Positions 6,136-14,377 of a DNA stretch of 17,614 nucleotides are shown here, one piece after another. Numbering within the stretch: the stretch's first letter is position 1; the number at the start of each line of letters is the position of its first letter. The notes beneath the pieces were generated by a model that saw nothing but the letters and a program-made list of their open reading frames with translations, was not told the DNA's origin and did no database searches. This DNA is from JASLCR01 sp046462475 (GTDB lineage Bacteria > Patescibacteriota > Saccharimonadia > Saccharimonadales > Saccharimonadaceae): positions 1 through 17,614 of the forward strand of contig JBKGVB010000030.1 in assembly GCA_046462475.1 (NCBI GenBank), given 5' to 3'. The position numbers and the translations under genes are program-made.

Positions 6136-6143
6136 TTTGTGAG

Positions 6144-6152
6144 TGATATAAT
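6144..6152 (+). promoter_or_regulatory. Extended -10 at the membrane-protein gene
   Basis: TGATATAAT is a perfect extended -10. Start is expected at about 6159, one base before an ATG at 6160, consistent with a leaderless mRNA. The -35 region is poor. Confidence 0.55.
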
Positions 6153-6159
6153 GAGTTCA

Positions 6160-6546
6160 ATGTTTAGTAGAGTTCTTATGACCGTACTACTTGCAGCAGC
6201 TATCATGTTGCTTTTTTTGCTACAGAGTACGAATCCTGGATCCTCAAGCCCTGCGGTCATTCTGCTAGTGTTTATTCTTTTTTACATCATCTTATTCGTA
6301 GTGATTACATGGATATTGCGACTAGTGAGTTGGCTTCTCTCTAAGGTGGCTCGACCAATTGTTGTAAAAAAACCTCTGTCTCAATTGAGCCAAGGACACT
6401 CAGCCTACCTCGCATCGGTCATTGCGATCGCACCGATTATGCTTATGGCAATGGGTTCGGTTGGTCACCTAGGCTTCTATGAGGTATGCCTGGTGCTACT
6501 TTTTATAGTACTGGGGACCTTCTATGTTGAACGTCGAGTAATGTAA
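6160..6546 (+). CDS. Small membrane protein with four predicted helices, unknown function
   Basis: With the ATG at 6160 the product is 128 residues, with hydrophobic segments at about 5-21, 31-53, 81-99 and 104-123 and a basic stretch between the second and third (KVARPIVVKK, 62-71). No family is recognised. In-frame GTG 6139 and ATG 6151 would add 7 or 3 residues, but none of the three has a ribosome site, and the -10 at 6147-6152 would start RNA beyond the first two, so 6160 is preferred. If the RNA instead comes from 5681, the earlier starts remain possible. It precedes the Pro-rich protein and the VirD4-like ATPase and may belong with them as an envelope component; that link is positional only. 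Confidence 0.72.
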   Translation: MFSRVLMTVLLAAAIMLLFLLQSTNPGSSSPAVILLVFILFYIILFVVITWILRLVSWLLSKVARPIVVKKPLSQLSQGHSAYLASVIAIAPIMLMAMGSVGHLGFYEVCLVLLFIVLGTFYVERRVM

Positions 6547-6574
6547 ATTTATCCTCTTTTTTGATAAGTAGTTA

Positions 6575-6583
6575 TGCTATAAT
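6575..6583 (+). promoter_or_regulatory. Extended -10 driving a probable leaderless mRNA
   Basis: TGCTATAAT is a perfect extended -10 ending seven bases before the ATG at 6591, so RNA should start at 6590-6591. This would drive the Pro-rich protein and the VirD4-like ATPase. Confidence 0.65.
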
Positions 6584-6590
6584 TACAGAT

Positions 6591-7001
6591 ATGGAACCAA
6601 AGTCTTCAGAGCAAATGCCAACGCCTGTTGAATTTACTGCGCCTCTTCCTAATTTAGAGGTGACTCCACCGGCTGCTCCAGAGCGTGAAATGACACCTGA
6701 ACGAGGGCAGGAGGTTCGCCAGCAGACGATGCCAGCAGCGCCAGTACCGACACAAACTCAGCTGCCGACACCGGTGGTGCAGCCCGCTCAAGACGGCGCT
6801 TCGACGGCAGTGCCAGCAGACGATACGACACCTACGGTCGCGGCTGATGAAGATCTGATAGAGAAGGAATGGGTGGATAAGGCAAAAAAAATCATTCAGG
6901 ATACAAGAAATGACCCGCACGCTAGAGAACAGCGAGTGGGAAAACTACAGGCAGATTATCTCAAAAAGAGATATGGCAAAGAATTAGGCAATCAAACGTA
7001 A
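6591..7001 (+). CDS. Proline-rich, probably disordered protein next to the VirD4-like ATPase
   Basis: 136 residues starting MEPKSSEQMPTPVEF. Residues 1-80 are rich in Pro, Thr, Gln, Ala and Glu with no hydrophobic core and are probably disordered. Residues 83-130 are charged and likely helical (EKEWVDKAKKIIQDTRNDP, then QRVGKLQADYLKKRYGKEL). There is no signal peptide or membrane segment. An in-frame TTG at 6561 would add 10 residues but lies upstream of the -10, so ATG 6591 is preferred. It ends 8 bases before the ATPase gene, with the ribosome site of the latter in between. It is probably co-transcribed with the ATPase and may be an adaptor or partner; the function is not known. Confidence 0.82.
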   Translation: MEPKSSEQMPTPVEFTAPLPNLEVTPPAAPEREMTPERGQEVRQQTMPAAPVPTQTQLPTPVVQPAQDGASTAVPADDTTPTVAADEDLIEKEWVDKAKKIIQDTRNDPHAREQRVGKLQADYLKKRYGKELGNQT

Positions 7002-7009
7002 GGGGTTAA

Positions 7010-9772
7010 ATGCCAGTTGCAATCATAGGAGTGCTAACAATCGTCGTACTCATAGCAATAGCTGGAGTTGTTGTTTTTTTAACCTACCAAAAAAGCCTAA
7101 GAGAGGCGAAGAATTACGAGCGTGGGCTCAAAATGGTACCAATGATTATTCATCTTCCGCCGTCGAGTGAGGATATAGAAGGGGGGAGCCGTGATCAAAG
7201 GGACCTGACGGAAGAAATCCTCAGCCAGGCGCAGGTCATGTATAACGTTATTGCTAGTACGGCTACAAAGGGATTTAAATCGAAGGTCTATGGTCAGCGT
7301 CATATGTCTTTTGAGATTGTTGCACGAGATGGACTAATCTATTACTACGCTGTCGTACCAATCGTGCTGGTAGATATTGTGCGACAGGCAATCGCTGCGG
7401 CGTATCCATCGGCTCGTCTTGAAGAAGTCGAAGAGCATACTATTTTCAGCGAAGTGGGGAAACTTAGTGGAACGATTGGTGGAGAGTTTACGCTTAAGAA
7501 AGAAGGATTCCTTCCTATTGCAACTTACCAAGAGTCAAAGCGTGATGCAGCGAGGGCTCTACTTAATGCTCTCTCGAGTGCAACGCGAGAGGATGGTATA
7601 GGAATACAGATACTGCTGCGTCCGGCACGAGAAGGTTGGGTGAAGCAGTCTATTAATGCTGCCGAAAGGATTACCAAAGGCAAGGGTAAGAAGAGTGGCT
7701 TTGGCGCATTGCTTGCCCCGAAAGATGTCATGGAAGCGCTCTGGAAACCGCCAGAAGCAAGCGAGAACAAAGAAAAACCAGAAGATACACAGTTGACGTC
7801 GCTTGAAAGGGCGAAAATCGAAGCGATAGAGGAGAAGACACGCTATCCTGGATATGAGACGCTTATCCGCGTTGTTGTCTCATCAAATACATCTGCTCGT
7901 TCCCAGGCGCTCCTTCAAAATGTCGTATCGGCATTTTCACTTTTTGATTCTCCTAGTTACAACGGATTTAAATTTGCTATCTCGCGCAATATCGAAGAGC
8001 TCGTAACATCATATATCTTCCGTTTCTTCCCGCAAGCAGTGAATAGTAATCTATTGAATACTGTCGAGCTTGCGACTGTCTTCCATTTGCCAGATCAGAC
8101 TACCATTCCAACCGCACAAGTCCAGCGACAGATGAGTAAGCAGGTTGATGGTCCGACTGAGCTAATGGACGAAGGATTCTTGCTGGGATATAACGAATTT
8201 CGTGGCGTGAAGAAGCCGATTCGCCTCAGCACAAACGATCGCCGTCGGCATACGTATATTATTGGTCAGACCGGTACGGGTAAATCGGTATTGCTTGAGA
8301 ATTTGGCGTATCAGGACATGATGGATGGTAAGGGTTTTGCGTTTGTCGATCCGCATGGTGATTCGGTCGAAGCGTTACTTGGCAAGGTGCCAAAAGAGCG
8401 TGTTGAGGATGTTATCTACTTCAACCCTGGCGATATGACAAACCCAATTGGGTTGAATATGTTTGAATTTGATCATGATGACCAGAAGGACTTCTTGGTC
8501 CAGGAGGCTATTAATATGCTTTATGGACTCTATGACCCAGGCCATACGGGTATTGTTGGTCCGCGTCTTGAGCATATTTTCCGCAATTGCGCCTTGCTTT
8601 TGATGGCGGATCCGGCTGGCGGCACATTTATTGATATCCCAAAGTGCCTTATCGATGCGGATTTTGTGAAGAGTAAGCTGAAATATGTAAAAGATCAGAC
8701 GGTTCTTGATTTTTGGACAAAGGAATTTCCGGCATCGCAACGATCAAATGAGGCGGGTGAGGTGATTTCATGGGTTGTCTCGAAGTTTGGACCTTTTATA
8801 TCAAATGACGCCATGCGTAATATCATTGGCCAGACAAAGTCAGGCTTCAATTTGCGAGATATTATGGATAATAAGAAAATCCTTCTTGTGAATCTCTCGA
8901 AAGGAAAGATGGGTGAGCTGAACTCGAAGCTTCTTGGTATTATCTTTGTGATGAAGTTTCAGGCTGCAGCAATGGGACGTGCTGATATTCCTGAAGACCA
9001 GCGTGTCGATTTCTCGCTGTATGTCGATGAGTTTCAGAATTTTGCTACAGAGAGTTTTGAGTCGATCTTGTCTGAGGCCCGTAAATATCGTCTAAACCTT
9101 ATTATGGGAAATCAGTTTATGACCCAGCTGACAGATAAGATCCGAGAAGCGATTATTGGTAACGTCGGTACGGTAATATCGGGAAGAATTGGTATTACGG
9201 ATGCTGAAATCTTGATAAAGAAGTTTGCGCCGACGTTTGACGAGGAAGACCTTACGAAGCTCCCAAATCACGAATCGATTGCAAGTGTTATGATTCATAA
9301 CGTCCCGTCGGCGCCGTTTAGTATGTCATGGATTCCGCCAATGGGTGAAGCAAATATGCAGCTGAGCGATGCTCTGAAGCGCCTATCTGCAGCAAAATAC
9401 GGTAAGCCGCGTGCGATTGTCGAGAAAGAGATATTTGACCGCCTAGGAGCCGCTGAAAGAGAAAAGACAGAACGTATTAAACGTATGAAGTCGGCTGCAG
9501 GACCGGTGGGTGGTGCGCCAAAGTCATCAGGTTCATCATTTCTTGATGAATGGCTAGCGAAACGCCAACAGTTGGGCGGGGCGAAGCCGACAGCAGCTCC
9601 ACTTACTCCTGCGCAGCCTCCTGTATCGCAACAGCCACAAAATGTACCATCTCAGCAGAGCGTAACGCCACCTGCTGAAGAAGTAACGCCTGTGCAGCAG
9701 GCTGCTGATGGACTACATCTTCGCGGCGATAGCAAAAACGAAGATAGTGAAGTATCGGTAAAGTTTAGATAG
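7010..9772 (+). CDS. Membrane-anchored VirD4/TraG-like (type IV secretion coupling protein-type) ATPase
   Basis: Proteins of this superfamily (VirD4, TraD, TrwB, HerA/FtsK clade) are ring ATPases that move DNA or protein through an envelope channel. Seen: one N-terminal membrane helix (about 4-25); two similar alpha/beta segments around 98-145 and 283-330; Walker A GQTGTGKS at 419-426; FAFVDPHGDSVE at 443-454, as in TraD/VirD4 proteins; Walker B LYVDEFQNFAT at 670-680; and NQFMTQL at 701-707. Residues 830-905 are Pro/Gln/Ala-rich and probably disordered, ending in a short charged tail. The chain has 920 residues, longer than classic VirD4 because of the N-terminal region and tail. AAGGGG before the ATG gives a good start. 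No relaxase, VirB4 or channel gene is in the window, so conjugation should not be assumed. The substrate is unknown. Confidence 0.9.
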   Translation: MPVAIIGVLTIVVLIAIAGVVVFLTYQKSLREAKNYERGLKMVPMIIHLPPSSEDIEGGSRDQRDLTEEILSQAQVMYNVIASTATKGFKSKVYGQRHMSFEIVARDGLIYYYAVVPIVLVDIVRQAIAAAYPSARLEEVEEHTIFSEVGKLSGTIGGEFTLKKEGFLPIATYQESKRDAARALLNALSSATREDGIGIQILLRPAREGWVKQSINAAERITKGKGKKSGFGALLAPKDVMEALWKPPEASENKEKPEDTQLTSLERAKIEAIEEKTRYPGYETLIRVVVSSNTSARSQALLQNVVSAFSLFDSPSYNGFKFAISRNIEELVTSYIFRFFPQAVNSNLLNTVELATVFHLPDQTTIPTAQVQRQMSKQVDGPTELMDEGFLLGYNEFRGVKKPIRLSTNDRRRHTYIIGQTGTGKSVLLENLAYQDMMDGKGFAFVDPHGDSVEALLGKVPKERVEDVIYFNPGDMTNPIGLNMFEFDHDDQKDFLVQEAINMLYGLYDPGHTGIVGPRLEHIFRNCALLLMADPAGGTFIDIPKCLIDADFVKSKLKYVKDQTVLDFWTKEFPASQRSNEAGEVISWVVSKFGPFISNDAMRNIIGQTKSGFNLRDIMDNKKILLVNLSKGKMGELNSKLLGIIFVMKFQAAAMGRADIPEDQRVDFSLYVDEFQNFATESFESILSEARKYRLNLIMGNQFMTQLTDKIREAIIGNVGTVISGRIGITDAEILIKKFAPTFDEEDLTKLPNHESIASVMIHNVPSAPFSMSWIPPMGEANMQLSDALKRLSAAKYGKPRAIVEKEIFDRLGAAEREKTERIKRMKSAAGPVGGAPKSSGSSFLDEWLAKRQQLGGAKPTAAPLTPAQPPVSQQPQNVPSQQSVTPPAEEVTPVQQAADGLHLRGDSKNEDSEVSVKFR

Positions 9773-9796
9773 TTTCTAGATAAAGAAAATGAGCGT

Positions 9797-10381
9797 TTAG
9801 CGTTTGCCGGTGATCATGATACGGGTGAAGTCAAAGATAATACCGACGAGCCACCCAATAATAAAGGCGCCAATTGTCTCAAATCCTGATAGTGCATAAC
9901 CAGCCCAGCGGGCCCAAAAGTATACAAGGGCTGTCAGACCGAGCGCAAATAGTGATCCAGCGAGCATGGCATTTGGACGAGCAATCGTACTGCCAACCGC
10001 TTCGGAAGTCTTCTCGATCGCTTTATTGTGAATAAACTTACTAAAGGTGCGACTCGGAGCCGACATACTTTTACGTGCTTCGTTCATTTCTAGCTTAAAG
10101 GCGGCATCTGAGCCAGGCTTGATGCCTGATAAGCGATTATGACGTTTTTCGGCAGGGGAGACTTGCTTCTCTGGCTTATCGGCTGGCTTCTCTGCAGACT
10201 TCGCCCGTTCTAAGGCTTCTTGTTTAGACTGCTCAAGTTCTTTCTTATTTTCTTGTGCGAGTTCGGCTTTGCGTTCGCGTTCATGCGCGAGACCCCTGTC
10301 GAGCTTTTCTCGTTGTTCGCCGAGGCGATCTGCATTGATCCGCTCGCGCTCTGGTAATTGTAGTTTTTCTCGTTCTGCCAT
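9797..10381 (-). CDS. Coiled-coil protein with two C-terminal membrane helices, unknown function
   Basis: With the ATG at 10381-10379 the product has 194 residues. Residues 1-80 are highly charged (repeated ERE, KEL and EQ patterns) and likely form a coiled coil. Residues 80-135 are a basic linker. Two hydrophobic helices follow at about 138-157 and 167-187, ending in a basic tail RIMITGKR. An in-frame GTG at 10390 is less likely because the AAGGG ribosome site abuts it, whereas it lies about eight bases before the ATG. The gene follows the LPXTG surface protein by 21 bases and is probably in its operon. It faces the ATPase gene tail to tail with 24 bases between and no obvious terminator. 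The family is not recognised; a membrane scaffold is only a guess. Confidence 0.78.
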   Translation of the reverse strand: MAEREKLQLPERERINADRLGEQREKLDRGLAHERERKAELAQENKKELEQSKQEALERAKSAEKPADKPEKQVSPAEKRHNRLSGIKPGSDAAFKLEMNEARKSMSAPSRTFSKFIHNKAIEKTSEAVGSTIARPNAMLAGSLFALGLTALVYFWARWAGYALSGFETIGAFIIGWLVGIIFDFTRIMITGKR

Positions 10382-10402
10382 AGTTGCCACCCTTTTTATT
10401 GT

Positions 10403-12229
10403 TTATATTGCACCTGTTGTCGCGTTGCGACGTACTAATCGAACTTCTTTACCGAGTTGTCGGGCGCGTGCATAGAAGTAGGCAACAACTGCGAGGATTA
10501 CACCGGCGAAGATCATATTCTCGCCAGGTCCGGTGTGTGGCAGTTGTGATACCGTTTGTTCAACGATTTTCTTTTCGACAGGACACTTCACGGGTATATT
10601 CACTGTATTACCAAAGGTATTAGTCATAGTACAGTCGTATGAGCTCTGGTTGCTTGCACCGGTATTAGTGAGAGGAATTTGATTCTTCACCTGTATAACA
10701 AATGTGCGCGATTCTTTTTCTCCAGCAGCGAGGGAAATAGCTGGCCATGCAAGGGTACCCTTGGTGGCATTGAATGTTCCACCGCCAGAATCTGCCATAT
10801 TGGCGTACTCAAGGACATCTCCGAGGTCTTCTGTGAAAGTAACTTGCTCCGGAATAACCCCTTGATTTTCCATGGTGAGGGTGTAGCTTATTTTGTCGCC
10901 AGCTTGAGCATTTTTTGTCGTAGCATTGATATTGCCTTGTGTCATATTTGTCGCTACTTTTGAGCTAATAATATTTGCGGCACAGTTCTCGTCCTTGATC
11001 CAGATCTCTGGGTTTCCTGGGCATGGCTGACAATCTGGGCTATTAGCAGGAAGGCTTGGATTTACCGAGCAGACCTCTGGCTTTGCAATAGTAAATGATT
11101 TTGCACAGTCAGTAGGATCTGTTTTGTTGCCAACGGATGTAGTGACGGTGAGGGTTACTTTATAAGTACCAGGTGTTGAGAGCGTAAAGCTAGGTGCGCT
11201 AACAGACAACTTTGAAGAGGTGACAGGGATTGTTCTAATCGTTTTGCCCGATGCATCTGTAACAACAAAAGTGTATTTACTTACCGTTGCCCCAGCAGCT
11301 GTAGAAGCACTGCCGGTGAGCGAAACGAGGGTGCGATCCATGATGTCCGCCTGAACTGCCTGGCAGGCTGCTGCTGGCTTGTTGGCTACGGTGAATGAGC
11401 CGCTACAGCTATTACCGCCCATCTTACCGACAGAGGTGACAACGGTAAGATACACATGGTATGTTCCTGGGGCGGATTGCGCATATGTAGTTGAATTAGT
11501 TAGCTTTGCACTTTTAACAGACAGAGTCTTCACGACGGTGCCCGCTTTTTTGACCGTGTAGATATACTCTTTTACGGCTGCACCATTTTTAGTTGTGGCC
11601 TTGGCGGTAAAGCGGAAACGGTTTGCGCCAAGTGGGGCGACATCCAGATTGCTGCAGGCTGCAACGGGCTTCGGTGGATGCGGGACGCTTGCTGTAATAA
11701 GGTTACCGCAGTCTTTTTTGATGGCGAACCAGCCCATGCTTGCTGAGTGTGCGTAAAAGACTGTATGGCGATCGCCGCCCTCCTGGGTGAGGCGCATTGG
11801 ACGGTAGTATGCCGTGCCGCTACCGTAATCCCATGCTCGTTGGCCCTGTGAGTAGCTATAGAGGCTGGTCATCGACCAGTTGTAACGACTCGACTCGCCG
11901 ATAACTGTAGTTTTTGCGCTTGCTATCTCTGCACGGGTGATACCAAGAGAGTTGAAAATAGTCTTAATGTGCCGATAATTACTGTCGTAATATCTCAAGA
12001 AGTCCTTTACGCTCGATACTCCGCCTGGAACAAAGTCTGCATTGCTTGATGCATTTGCAGCTTCGGGTGGATTAAAGACAGCCAGTGATTGAACAACGAG
12101 GGCAAGGGCGGTGACGATCAAGGCTGCTTTGCGGGTAGCTTCTTCTTTACGTAGGCGTTTGGCGTAAAAGCCAAGCTGCCCAACAAGCGCTGGGCTGAAT
12201 GGAAGATTTGATACAATTTTGCGAAACAT
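10403..12229 (-). CDS. LPXTG-type surface protein with PKD-like and DUF11-like domains
   Basis: A 608-residue exported protein. An N-terminal hydrophobic segment (about 35-52) after a basic stretch ends at EAANA/SS near residue 60, a likely signal cleavage site. Residues 62-180 are a module with FVPGGVSSVKDFLRYYDSN, FYAHSASMGWFAIKKDCGN and the 'ITRAEI' helix, which I have seen as a recurring N-terminus in Saccharibacteria surface proteins (from memory, unsearched). Two PKD-like beta domains follow (about 190-283 and 288-383; both contain PGTY.V.LTV), then a Cys-rich linker (388-417) and a DUF11-like domain (about 435-548). The C-terminus is a classic sortase signal: LPHTG at 563-567, membrane helix 571-588, basic tail. 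Sortase would cleave between T and G and attach it to the envelope. AAAGGA precedes the ATG. An adhesion role is inferred. Confidence 0.88.
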   Translation of the reverse strand: MFRKIVSNLPFSPALVGQLGFYAKRLRKEEATRKAALIVTALALVVQSLAVFNPPEAANASSNADFVPGGVSSVKDFLRYYDSNYRHIKTIFNSLGITRAEIASAKTTVIGESSRYNWSMTSLYSYSQGQRAWDYGSGTAYYRPMRLTQEGGDRHTVFYAHSASMGWFAIKKDCGNLITASVPHPPKPVAACSNLDVAPLGANRFRFTAKATTKNGAAVKEYIYTVKKAGTVVKTLSVKSAKLTNSTTYAQSAPGTYHVYLTVVTSVGKMGGNSCSGSFTVANKPAAACQAVQADIMDRTLVSLTGSASTAAGATVSKYTFVVTDASGKTIRTIPVTSSKLSVSAPSFTLSTPGTYKVTLTVTTSVGNKTDPTDCAKSFTIAKPEVCSVNPSLPANSPDCQPCPGNPEIWIKDENCAANIISSKVATNMTQGNINATTKNAQAGDKISYTLTMENQGVIPEQVTFTEDLGDVLEYANMADSGGGTFNATKGTLAWPAISLAAGEKESRTFVIQVKNQIPLTNTGASNQSSYDCTMTNTFGNTVNIPVKCPVEKKIVEQTVSQLPHTGPGENMIFAGVILAVVAYFYARARQLGKEVRLVRRNATTGAI

Positions 12230-12318
12230 TGCGGCTGTTCCTTTATGTCTTGTTATGTTGTTTTTATCTTATATTACCTATATTTGCTCTCAGATTAGCA
12301 TAAGTATTGTGTTCAAAG

Positions 12319-12328
12319 CAAGTACTTG
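12319..12328. repeat. Palindrome overlapping the gyrB -35
   Basis: CAAGTACTTG is a perfect 10-base palindrome whose last three bases fall within the gyrB -35 (12326-12331). It could be an operator for gyrB or the divergent surface-protein gene, or chance. Confidence 0.35.
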
Positions 12329-12354
12329 AGTGAATACAAATAGTTCGATATAAT
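12326..12354 (+). promoter_or_regulatory. Promoter of gyrB-gyrA
   Basis: TTGAGT (12326-12331), a 17-base spacer and TATAAT (12349-12354). Start is expected near 12361, giving a leader of about 38 nt with a GAGGGAAG ribosome site just before the gyrB ATG. Confidence 0.8.
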
Positions 12355-12398
12355 TGGGGAAGAGTAAATAGCAGATACGACTGAAAAAGTGAGGGAAG

Positions 12399-14375
12399 AT
12401 GGCTAAACAAACAGCTGATGGCTCCTATGATTCATCGCAAATCCAAGTATTAGAAGGTCTTGAGCCGGTTCGCAAGCGGCCAGGAATGTATATTGGTAGT
12501 ACGGGCTACGATGGCGTACACCATCTTATTAAAGAAATCGCCGATAACTCTATTGACGAGGCAATTGCTGGATATGCATCAAAAGTGGAGGTTCGCCTCC
12601 TTAAAGATGGTGGCGTAACAGTAGTTGATGATGGACGTGGTATTCCGGTCGACAAACATGCGAAAACTGGTCTTTCAACACTTGAAACAGTACTGACAGT
12701 ACTCCATGCCGGTGGTAAGTTTGGCGGTGGCGGCTATAAGGTCTCTTCTGGTCTGCACGGTGTCGGTTCATCTGTCGTAAATGCACTCTCGACCAAAATG
12801 ATAGCTGAAGTGGTTCAAAAGGGCCAGCTATATCGAATTGAATTTGAAACGGGTAATACGGTTTCTCCTCTGAAAAAAGTAGGCAAGACTGATCGCCCTG
12901 ATGGCACAACTATTACATTCTATCCAGATCCGACAATCTTCAAAGAAACGGTCGAGTTTGACTACAAGTGGGTCGTAAATTATCTGCGCCACCAGGCATA
13001 TCTTACGAAGGGTATTCATACGTCTGTTATCGACGAGCGTACCGACGAGCGGATGTCATTTTATTTCGAGGGTGGTATCCAGAGCTATGTGAAACATCTT
13101 AATATCGGCAAAGAAGTTCTCTCGGACAACGTTTTCTATGTCGAGAAGCAAGTTGAAGATTCTGGTGTTGAGGTAGCGATTCAATATAATGATAGCTTTA
13201 TAGAGACCGTTAAGCCGTTTGCAAACAACGTCCTCACTCCAGATGGTGGAACCCATCTGGTCGGGTTCCGTGCTGCACTAACTCGTGTTATTAATGATTA
13301 TGCTCGCAAGAATAGCCTCCTCAAAGAGAAGGAAGAGAACCTGACGGGTGACGATATTCGTGAAGGATTAACTGCAATCATCCTAGTGAAGCTACCTGAC
13401 CCTCAATTTGAAGGACAGACAAAGAATAAGCTTGGTAATCCAGAGGTTCGTCGCTACGTAGAGCAGGTGATGAATGAATACTTTGCATACTATCTCGATG
13501 AGAATCCTGACGTTGCAAAGAAGATCATTGGAAAGGCCTTGCTGGCTGCTCGTGCTCGTAAAGCTGCTCGTGCCGCACGCGATAATGTTTTGCGAAAAGG
13601 TGCCCTTGATGGCATGGGTCTTCCTGGAAAACTGTGGGATTGTTCATCAAAAAGCCCTGACGATAGTGAGATTTACATCGTTGAGGGTAACTCCGCGGCC
13701 GGCTCCGCTAAAGAGGGGCGTGATAGCAAAACACAAGCGATCTTGCCACTTCGTGGTAAAGTTCTCAACACTGAACGAGCTCGTCTTGATAAGATGTTCG
13801 CTAATAAAGAGATTGTTGCTATGATTCAGGCATTTGGTGTTGGAATTGGCGAGCAATTCGATATTAATGGTCTTCGCTACCATAAGATTATTATCATGAC
13901 TGATGCCGACGTTGACGGTAGTCACATTGCTACGTTACTTTTGACATTCTTCTTCCGCTATATGAAAGAAGTGGTTGAGGGAGGTTATATCTATCTAGCT
14001 AAGCCGCCGCTTTACAGTATTAATAAGGGTCAGAGTAAGACATATGTATATGACGAAAAAGAACTTGATTCTGAGCTTAATCGGCTGATTGAAGAAAGAA
14101 AAGCGCGTGGAACATCCGTTGACCCTGCGGAAGATAGAGTAAAGCAAGCTGGCGTGACGATCTCTCGCTTTAAGGGACTCGGTGAAATGGATGCTGAGCA
14201 GCTATGGGAGACCACAATGAGCCCAGAAAACCGTGTATTGATTCAAGTACGCGTTGAAGACGCGGAAGAAGCGGATGCAATCTTCACGAAGCTGATGGGT
14301 GATGAAGTAAGCATGCGTAGGAGCTTTATCCAAGCCAGGGCAAAGGAAGCAGATCTAGAGGAATTGGACGTATAA
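12399..14375 (+). CDS. gyrB: DNA gyrase subunit B
   Basis: GyrB is the ATPase subunit of gyrase, which puts negative supercoils into DNA with GyrA. The 658 residues match the shorter gyrase B type. GHKL ATPase motifs: EGLEPVRKRPGMYIGS (20-34), DNSIDEA (49-55), VDDGRGIPVD (76-85) and GLHGVGSSVVNALS (118-131). Transducer: QFEGQTKNKLGNPEV (336-350). TOPRIM: IVEGNSAAGSAKEGRD (427-442), LPLRGKVLN (449-457) and MTDADVDGSHI (500-510). C-terminal: RFKGLGEMDAEQLWETTMSPENR. In most gyrases the TOPRIM sequence is EGDSAGGSAK; here D is N431 (E. coli D426) and the first G is A434, while the lysine equivalent to E. coli K447 (K454) is kept. gyrA follows after 2 bases, so the two are co-transcribed. Gyrase rather than topo IV is shown by the GyrA-box in the partner. 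Confidence 0.98.
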   Translation: MAKQTADGSYDSSQIQVLEGLEPVRKRPGMYIGSTGYDGVHHLIKEIADNSIDEAIAGYASKVEVRLLKDGGVTVVDDGRGIPVDKHAKTGLSTLETVLTVLHAGGKFGGGGYKVSSGLHGVGSSVVNALSTKMIAEVVQKGQLYRIEFETGNTVSPLKKVGKTDRPDGTTITFYPDPTIFKETVEFDYKWVVNYLRHQAYLTKGIHTSVIDERTDERMSFYFEGGIQSYVKHLNIGKEVLSDNVFYVEKQVEDSGVEVAIQYNDSFIETVKPFANNVLTPDGGTHLVGFRAALTRVINDYARKNSLLKEKEENLTGDDIREGLTAIILVKLPDPQFEGQTKNKLGNPEVRRYVEQVMNEYFAYYLDENPDVAKKIIGKALLAARARKAARAARDNVLRKGALDGMGLPGKLWDCSSKSPDDSEIYIVEGNSAAGSAKEGRDSKTQAILPLRGKVLNTERARLDKMFANKEIVAMIQAFGVGIGEQFDINGLRYHKIIIMTDADVDGSHIATLLLTFFFRYMKEVVEGGYIYLAKPPLYSINKGQSKTYVYDEKELDSELNRLIEERKARGTSVDPAEDRVKQAGVTISRFKGLGEMDAEQLWETTMSPENRVLIQVRVEDAEEADAIFTKLMGDEVSMRRSFIQARAKEADLEELDV

Positions 14376-14377
14376 TC

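Noticed and set aside
6561..6590. TTG start giving 10 extra residues on the Pro-rich protein
   Set aside because: It lies upstream of the perfect extended -10 and has no ribosome site; these residues would be the promoter itself.
9773..9796. Terminator between the convergent ATPase and membrane-protein genes
   Set aside because: The 24-base gap has no hairpin with a T-tract that I can see.
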